A DNA stretch of 64,000 bases from an uncultured Clostridia bacterium (GTDB taxonomy: Bacteria; Bacillota; Clostridia; UBA1381): positions 1 to 64,000 of the forward strand of contig CANRJY010000004.1 in the NCBI GenBank assembly GCA_947631085.1. Reading direction: 5' to 3'. Shown here piece by piece: positions 59,174-64,000 of this stretch; position 1 is the first letter of the stretch; each line of letters starts with the position of its first letter. Under the pieces are notes generated by a model that saw only the letters and a program-made list of their open reading frames with translations, did not search any database and was not told the DNA's origin. A program made the translations under genes and the position numbers.

Positions 59174-61480
59174 TCAATCGCGGAACGCGTCAACCTTTTT
59201 CACGCCCGATTTGTTTCCGATAATCGTTATATCGCCCATTTCATCGGTGCGAAGTATCTCCGCGCTCTCCAGTCTTTCCAGCGTTTCCCTCGCCGGATGA
59301 CCGTAGCCGTTGTTCTCGCCCACGCTTATCACCGCGTAATCCGGCTTTACCGCGTCTACCCATTCCTCGCGCGTCGAGTATGCAGAACCGTGATGCGCGA
59401 CCTTTAAAACGTCCGCCTCCGGCGCGAGTCCGCGCGCAAGCAGAGTTCCCTCGGCAAACGACGTCATATCGCCCGTGAAAAGGCAGTTAAACTCGCCGTA
59501 GCTTACGTTCATCAAAAGCGAGGTGTCGTTTTCGTCGGGGCTAAGCAAGGTGTAATCGTCGGGCGCGGTTATTTCCACGCGCAGACCGTTATTGAAAATC
59601 ACATTACAGCTTTCGCTTATGTAGTGTATTTTCGTGCCGTTCTCGTTCGCGGCTTTTTCAAGCGCCGCGCGCCACTCGTTATCCGGCAGAGTGGACGGCA
59701 TGAACACATTTTTTACGCGCAGATTTTCTATCGCCGCTATAACGCCCTGGACGTGGTCTTTGTGGTAATGGCTTACAAACGCCGCTTCAATTCTGCTTAT
59801 ACCCTCCGCCTCGAGATACGGCAGGAAAACCTTTTTGCCGGGGTCATAGTCGGAATATGTGCTTCCGCCTCCGCCGTCGATGATTATCGTCTCCTTAAAC
59901 GGCACGCGCACGATCGCGCCGTCGCCCTGACCGACGTTGACAAATGTTGTTTCGACCGTGCCGAGCCGCGAAAGCTGACCGAACGCGACAGAAAGTGCGC
60001 ATGAGAGCGCCGCGCACAGCAAAAGCTTCATTCTTTGGGGCTTTTCACGGATTTTCGCGTACAGCGCTCCGAGCGCCAAAAACCACGCCGCCATCGCCAT
60101 AATCCCCGGGCGCGCGATTATTATGTGTGAAAACGGAAGCAAATCCAAAATATACGGGATTTTCATCAATATGTATACAAGACCCGTTATGAACCCGCTC
60201 ACCGCCGGCGCCGCACCGAATACCGCGTACATAAGCGCGGCGAACGGAAAAGCGATAAGTATTCCCGCCGCGGCGGGAATGAAAACAACGGAAACAATAA
60301 TCGAATAAATATTTACGCCGCTGAAGAAATACGCCGTTACCGGAATCAGTCCGACCGTGCATATCGTTCCCGACGTAACCGAGCGCCGCACATATGTCGA
60401 GCGGATTTTCTTCATATAATTATATACGGGCGCGTAAAAGCAAATAGTTAAAATGCTCGACAGCGCCGACATTATAAAGCCCGCGTCGAAAAACATAAGC
60501 GGATTAAATATACCTATTATAATAACTGAAGTCGCAAAAGCATCGAGTCTACGTCTATATCCCAACCACAGCGTCATTATAACCGAAACCGCGGTCATCA
60601 GTCCTATTTTCACAGAACCCGCGTTCGAGGTGTTCATAAGCGCGTACAGAATAACAAGCGCGACAAGTATAATATCGCGCGTGCGCTTTTTAAAAATCCC
60701 CGACAGCAGACCCACCAGAGACGTGATCAATAATATATGAAGAAAAGCCGGATAGAAAAACCTCTTTGTTCCGGTTCTGAGCAGCAAATCGTCAAATTCC
60801 TCCGAAAACTCGCTCTTTTTGCCGATGAGCACAGCTTTTAACACAGCCGCTTTGTCACCTGTGTTATATTTTTCTATTATTTGGGAAATACTGTATCTCA
60901 GGCGGTGCGAAAGCGCGTTGATGGAATAGCTTCGTATTTTCTCGTTTGAGATTTGGACCTTTTCGGAATACATTTTTAAGGCTATGCCCCTTGATTTGTA
61001 ATATTTCGCAAGGTCAAAGCCGCTTTCGTTAAGCTTTCGCGGCAAATCCTTGATGAAGCCCTCGAAACAAACCGTTTCTCCGAACGGAAGCTTCTCCGGC
61101 GACGTTACGACTATCCGCATATTGACCTTTTCGGTTTCGCCGCCCACGGAAATTTCGCGCGCGTCCAGAATATAGCGCATATTATCGCCGCTCTCGTCCG
61201 GAAGTTCGGCGATTCGCCCCGTCACGGCGGCATATTGGTCAACATATACCTCGCCCACGCAAAGCTCGGCGTTCGAGTAATGACAAATAAGCGCTCCCGA
61301 AACGAAGGCGGTTACGCATAAAATCATTGTTATATTATTCTTTTTGGCTGATAATCCTGCTATTGCCGCGGCTAAAATAAAAGAAACAATAAATAATATA
61401 AGAAAATAAACGCTGAAACGGTCATAAAGACATATTCCCGCCGCAAAACACGCGGCGAGCACAGGCAAACCGCATTTCAT
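59174..61480 (-). CDS. comEC: ComEC/Rec2 DNA uptake channel protein
   Basis: 768 residues. N-terminal DUF4131/OB region with two helices (1-200), a Competence membrane domain of about eight helices (about 215-500), and a C-terminal metallo-beta-lactamase domain (about 515-768) with SHYHKDHVQG and VAHHGSAYST metal-ligand motifs. Carries single-stranded DNA through the membrane in transformation. Full length with no frameshift. Starts right beside the box-rich intergenic region at 61481. Confidence 0.93.
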   Translation of the reverse strand: MKCGLPVLAACFAAGICLYDRFSVYFLILFIVSFILAAAIAGLSAKKNNITMILCVTAFVSGALICHYSNAELCVGEVYVDQYAAVTGRIAELPDESGDNMRYILDAREISVGGETEKVNMRIVVTSPEKLPFGETVCFEGFIKDLPRKLNESGFDLAKYYKSRGIALKMYSEKVQISNEKIRSYSINALSHRLRYSISQIIEKYNTGDKAAVLKAVLIGKKSEFSEEFDDLLLRTGTKRFFYPAFLHILLITSLVGLLSGIFKKRTRDIILVALVILYALMNTSNAGSVKIGLMTAVSVIMTLWLGYRRRLDAFATSVIIIGIFNPLMFFDAGFIMSALSSILTICFYAPVYNYMKKIRSTYVRRSVTSGTICTVGLIPVTAYFFSGVNIYSIIVSVVFIPAAAGILIAFPFAALMYAVFGAAPAVSGFITGLVYILMKIPYILDLLPFSHIIIARPGIMAMAAWFLALGALYAKIREKPQRMKLLLCAALSCALSVAFGQLSRLGTVETTFVNVGQGDGAIVRVPFKETIIIDGGGGSTYSDYDPGKKVFLPYLEAEGISRIEAAFVSHYHKDHVQGVIAAIENLRVKNVFMPSTLPDNEWRAALEKAANENGTKIHYISESCNVIFNNGLRVEITAPDDYTLLSPDENDTSLLMNVSYGEFNCLFTGDMTSFAEGTLLARGLAPEADVLKVAHHGSAYSTREEWVDAVKPDYAVISVGENNGYGHPARETLERLESAEILRTDEMGDITIIGNKSGVKKVDAFRD

Positions 61481-61556
61481 ATGTCATTCCCCCAGCTACC
61501 GTTGTCGGGAAAAGTATATCATATGACAGTGGTTTTTGCAATATTTCTATAATGTT

Positions 61557-61573
61557 TGTAACATTCCTGTAAT
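61557..61573 (+). promoter_or_regulatory. candidate WalR/YycF box 1
   Basis: TGTAAC (61557-61562), 5 bp, TGTAAT (61568-61573). This equals the WalR consensus TGTWAH-N5-TGTWAH of Bacillus and Staphylococcus. The same stretch also forms a 9-bp inverted repeat TGTAACATT-N5-AATGTTACA (61557-61579). Confidence 0.6.
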
Positions 61574-61619
61574 GTTACAGGGTGTGATTATGCGTTTTTT
61601 GATGATTTTCCGCATTTTT

Positions 61620-61647
61620 TGTAATCTGTTTGTAATGCGCTTGTAAT
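61620..61647 (+). promoter_or_regulatory. candidate WalR/YycF triple box 2
   Basis: TGTAAT at 61620-61625, 61631-61636 and 61642-61647: three direct repeats each 11 bp apart, one helical turn. Exact fit to the WalR spacing on one face of the helix, extended to three half-sites. Confidence 0.65.
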
Positions 61648-61837
61648 ATTGGTAAAATTTTTTGAAAAATTAGGGCTTTTTACATATCTTAAATTTTGTG
61701 ATATCTGCACAAAAATATATGCGTATAATTGTGTATTATGATAATATTACAGCATGATTCGGCGACTTTTATGGCATTTTCGATACATTTATATTACTAT
61801 TGTGTTACAAAACAAATACATAATTTTCAAAAAAGGG

Positions 61838-61866
61838 TTGACAAATCTATCCTTATAGTGTATAAT
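61838..61866 (+). promoter_or_regulatory. consensus promoter of NlpC/P60 gene
   Basis: TTGACA (61838-61843), 17 bp, TATAAT (61861-61866). Start near 61873, leader about 97 nt with further TGTAAT (61875) and TGTAAC (61925) words. Confidence 0.88.
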
Positions 61867-61969
61867 TTTCTTTGTAATCATTTTGAAATATTAGAGTAAT
61901 CTATGTGAAACACAGTAAAATTGTTGTAACATAGCTTTGCTCCGATATAAATTTAGGAGGTTTTTTGAC

Positions 61970-63217
61970 ATGCGGAACTTTAAACATTCATTAATAGCTT
62001 TGATTGCTATTACAATGATAAGTTCTTTGGCTGCCGTCCAGGCTTCTGACTTCAAGGAAGAGCAGCTTGCGAGACAGCAGCGTCTGAATGCCGCCGCAGA
62101 AGCCGCAAGTATTACAATAGCCGAAAAGGGTATTACAGACGCGGTAAAGGGCGTGGCATTCACGACAAACGAGAACGACGCGGAAGCCGCTCAGGTTGAA
62201 GCAGCGACTGCGGAAGAGGTAAACGCCAAAAGCTATCATCCGCTCGGGTACGTTACCCTTACGAGCGGTACCTTGAGCGTAAAAGCGGCTCCTTCGGCAA
62301 ATGCCGAAACCGTGGACGAGCTTGATGCGTGTAAGGAAGTAGAGGTTCTCGAAAACTCCGAGGGCTGGTACAGAGTCTTGTATGACGGCGATAAGTCAGG
62401 CTATGTCCCCAATGAATGTATATCGGCGGATAAATCCGACGCGGATTACGCCGCGATGAATTATGATAACTACAAATATGCACAGGTTAATGTTTTTGAT
62501 AACGAGCTCAGAGTGCGCGAGGCGCCTTCGACAGATTCGGCGGTTATCGACACACTCGACGATCAAACGCAGGTAATAGTGCTTTGGGGTGAGGATGATT
62601 TTATCCGTATATGCTACGGAGAAGAATATAAAGAAGGCTACGTCATAAACACCGCTTTGGAGTTTACCGGCGAGTGGGTTGAAAAATCCTATGTGGCCCA
62701 GAAGCAGCAGGAGGTCGCGGAAGAAAAGGAAAGAAGAGAAAGAGAAGAACGCGAGGCGGCGGAAAGAGCGGCGCAGGCGGAAGCCGCGGCACGCAGAAGC
62801 GGAAACGCTCCGTCGTCCGACGCAGACTCCGATCCCACTCCCGTTTCATCCTCGGGCGGACAGGCTATCGTGGATACGGCGATGCAGTATTTGGGAGTAC
62901 CGTACGTTTGGGGCGGAACATCACCTTCCGGATTTGACTGTTCGGGTCTTGTTCAATATGTATGCAGAAAGAACGGCATCAGTGTGAGCCGCGTGGCGGC
63001 TGACCAACGCGGCGACGGAACATATGTTAGCCGTGACAATCTACAGCCCGGCGATTTGGTATTCTTCTCAAACGGAAGCAATATTCACCATGTGGGAATC
63101 TATGTGGGCAACGGAAATATGATACACGCGCCGCAGACAGGCGATGTTGTAAAGATTTCCTCAATAGAGACTCCATACAGAATTAATCAATATGCAGGTG
63201 CGGTAAGAGTGTGGTAA
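61970..63217 (+). CDS. secreted SH3 / NlpC-P60 peptidoglycan hydrolase
   Basis: 415 residues from ATG at 61970 (AGGAGG 9 bp before; a TTG earlier in frame lies before the ribosome site). Signal peptide about 1-24. Two bacterial SH3 domains (about 90-150 and 165-225: GTLSVKAAPSANAETV and NELRVREAPSTDSAVI), a charged Glu/Arg/Ala coiled coil (about 230-265), and an NlpC/P60 domain (about 290-415). Catalytic Cys in FDCSGLVQY, His in HHVGIYVG and HAP. It should cleave stem peptides (D-Glu-mDAP/Lys type) for cell growth or separation. The preceding WalR-type boxes agree, since the WalR regulon includes such hydrolases. Confidence 0.93.
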   Translation: MRNFKHSLIALIAITMISSLAAVQASDFKEEQLARQQRLNAAAEAASITIAEKGITDAVKGVAFTTNENDAEAAQVEAATAEEVNAKSYHPLGYVTLTSGTLSVKAAPSANAETVDELDACKEVEVLENSEGWYRVLYDGDKSGYVPNECISADKSDADYAAMNYDNYKYAQVNVFDNELRVREAPSTDSAVIDTLDDQTQVIVLWGEDDFIRICYGEEYKEGYVINTALEFTGEWVEKSYVAQKQQEVAEEKERREREEREAAERAAQAEAAARRSGNAPSSDADSDPTPVSSSGGQAIVDTAMQYLGVPYVWGGTSPSGFDCSGLVQYVCRKNGISVSRVAADQRGDGTYVSRDNLQPGDLVFFSNGSNIHHVGIYVGNGNMIHAPQTGDVVKISSIETPYRINQYAGAVRVW

Positions 63218-63221
63218 AAAC

Positions 63222-63268
63222 AAAACAGCGCCGGCGGAGTGAAATTCCCCGCCGGCAGGTTCTGTTTT
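63222..63268 (+). terminator. hairpin after NlpC/P60 gene
   Basis: GCCGGCGG (63230-63237) with CCGCCGGC (63249-63256), flanked by AAAACAG and CTGTTTT. 5 bp past the stop. Confidence 0.7.
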
Positions 63269-63283
63269 ATCATAGAGCACGGC

Positions 63284-63312
63284 GGGAGCTGCGATTGCAG
63301 CTCCCTTTTTTT
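63284..63312 (+). terminator. second intrinsic terminator
   Basis: GGGAGCTGC (63284-63292), GATT, GCAGCTCCC (63297-63305), T7 (63306-63312). A strong back-up to the preceding hairpin. Confidence 0.9.
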
Positions 63313-63575
63313 GCAAATAACAGCAATTTTACATTATTTACATAATAAATTTACATTTCATTTACGGGCGCGTTTCAGTCCACGCTGTTCACGGAATTAT
63401 CCACGCCATCGCGCTTGATTTTCCTTAAAATGCTTGCGTTGTTTTAAGTTATCCACGATTTTCTGTGAATAAGTGAATAACTTTATCCAACATTCTCCGT
63501 TTACATAAGCCTTGTTCATACCGCCGCGGCATTATATGTATGGCACAATTTTTTGTTGCTTCCGGCAATATTTCC
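63313..63575. other. A/T-rich intergenic region with DnaA-box-like words
   Basis: About 260 bases without a gene. 63313-63362 is nearly pure A/T with repeated TTTACAT words, followed by the 9-mer cluster at 63397-63491 and another A/T-rich part before glyS. No T-box or other leader is recognisable. Confidence 0.6.
63397..63491. promoter_or_regulatory. cluster of DnaA-box-like 9-mers
   Basis: TTATCCACG (63397-63405), TTATCCACG (63449-63457), TTATTCACA on the minus strand (63464-63472), TTATTCACT on the minus strand (63472-63480) and TTATCCAAC (63483-63491). One matches the consensus TTATNCACA exactly; the other four differ in one position. Five in 95 bp is well beyond expectation by eye. Confidence 0.55.
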
Positions 63576-63604
63576 TTGACAAATATACTATATATTGGTA
63601 AAAT
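63576..63604 (+). promoter_or_regulatory. promoter of glyS
   Basis: TTGACA (63576-63581), 17 bp ending in TGG, TAAAAT (63599-63604). A TATAAT at 63612 is not well spaced. Leader only about 28 nt, so no T-box. Confidence 0.75.
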
Positions 63605-63638
63605 AATGGTATATAATAAATAGTTATGAGGTGCATTT

Positions 63639-64000
63639 ATGAAGAATACAGAGAAAACAATGGATAAAATCGTCGCGCTTTGCAAGGGCAGGGGCTATGT
63701 ATACCCGGGAAGTGAGATTTACGGCGGTCTCGCCAATTCGTGGGATTACGGTCCTTTGGGCGTAGAGTTCAAAAATAACGTAAAAAGAGCTTGGTGGAAA
63801 AAATTTATCCAGGAGTCTAAATATAATGTCGGTCAGGACAGCGCTATTCTGATGAACCCCGAGGTTTGGGTCGCGTCGGGTCATGTGAGCGGATTTTCAG
63901 ACCCGCTTATGGACTGCAAAGAATGTAAATCCCGCCACAGAGCGGACAAGCTCATTGAGGATTTCGCGCACGAGCACGGCGAGGACATCACCGTTGACGG
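63639..64000 (+). CDS. glyS: glycyl-tRNA synthetase, dimeric type (5' part)
   Basis: First 120 codons; runs off the window. [23 protein letters not shown] and [16 protein letters not shown] are the N-terminus of the alpha2 (eukaryote/archaea-type) class II GlyRS, followed by [25 protein letters not shown] with a CxxC that begins the Zn-like insertion (split motifs at residues about 8-30, 35-50 and 70-100). GAGGTG 8 bp before ATG. Confidence 0.93.
   Translation, partial: MKNTEKTMDKIVALCKGRGYVYPGSEIYGGLANSWDYGPLGVEFKNNVKRAWWKKFIQESKYNVGQDSAILMNPEVWVASGHVSGFSDPLMDCKECKSRHRADKLIEDFAHEHGEDITVD

Larger units (their letters stand above)
61481..61837. other. long A/T-rich divergent intergenic region
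   Basis: About 360 bases between comEC (leftward) and the NlpC/P60 promoter (rightward). Very rich in TGTAA words, including the two arrays listed next, plus isolated TGTTAC at about 61802. No gene or RNA stem with terminator is seen apart from these. Confidence 0.7.

Noticed and set aside
63313-63638. Glycine T-box before glyS
   Set aside because: The promoter at 63576-63604 leaves about 28 nt of leader and there is no TGGNACCGCG element.

Overview
The window looks like the chromosome of an anaerobic, gut- or rumen-type Clostridia member. The supporting signs are V-type ATPase, MgtE, and GlnRS beside GluRS in place of most standard Bacillus operons; BspA-type TpLRR, SLH and copper-amine-oxidase-N surface proteins; strong AGGAGG ribosome sites; TTG/GTG starts; and AT-rich sigma-A promoters with extended -10 elements. 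A cytosolic GH28 polygalacturonase-type enzyme and an SLH-anchored GH51 arabinofuranosidase suggest a plant cell-wall (pectin/arabinan) user. A Monoglobus-like lineage is one possibility, but that is inference only.

Layout. 0.1-5.3 kb (+): a structured RNA with its own promoter and terminator, a BspA-like leucine-rich surface protein with nearly identical 69-bp repeats, a PutP-type Na+ symporter and an AlkD-type DNA glycosylase. 5.4-8.6 kb (-): two genes, a protein resembling the GAP1-N2 (GTPase-associated) family and a single-pass membrane protein. 8.6-15.5 kb (-): Lrp regulator, aminotransferase, CTP synthase and a heterodimeric ABC exporter, probably one operon. 15.6-16.0 kb: a compact type I toxin-antitoxin locus (29-residue holin-like toxin plus convergent antisense RNA). 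16.1-25.9 kb: SLH surface protein, AraC regulator, secreted lectin-like protein, amino-acid ABC importer lacking a local ATPase, and a DeoR regulator divergent from GH28 with a shared palindromic operator. 26.0-34.5 kb (-): a complete nine-gene V-type ATPase operon whose rotor subunit carries the Na+ ligand set. 34.6-50.5 kb (-): proBA, mgtE, wecB, tagO/wecA-type transferase, trpS, aminotransferase, hisIE, pgsA, rimO, recX, HD-domain protein, glnS and gltX. 50.6-54.0 kb: a secreted serpin fused to copper-amine-oxidase-N domains (+), an unclassified small RNA, a small BECR-nuclease-like gene, a LUD protein and tRNA-Asp (all -). 54.1-61.5 kb (-): SLH-anchored GH51 enzyme, holA and comEC. 61.5-64.0 kb (+): a TGTAAT/TGTAAC box array of WalR type, an SH3-NlpC/P60 hydrolase, a cluster of DnaA-box-like 9-mers, and the start of glyS.

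How it fits together. Surface biology is the main accessory theme: four anchored or secreted proteins, a peptidoglycan hydrolase with possible WalR control, and a secreted protease inhibitor. Na+ circuits are suggested by PutP and the V-ATPase. From 61.5 kb leftward almost every housekeeping gene runs leftward; to the right genes run rightward. With the DnaA-box cluster this makes the 61.5-63.6 kb region a candidate replication-origin or DnaA-binding region, a point that needs skew analysis. No CRISPR array, transposase or prophage block was seen.
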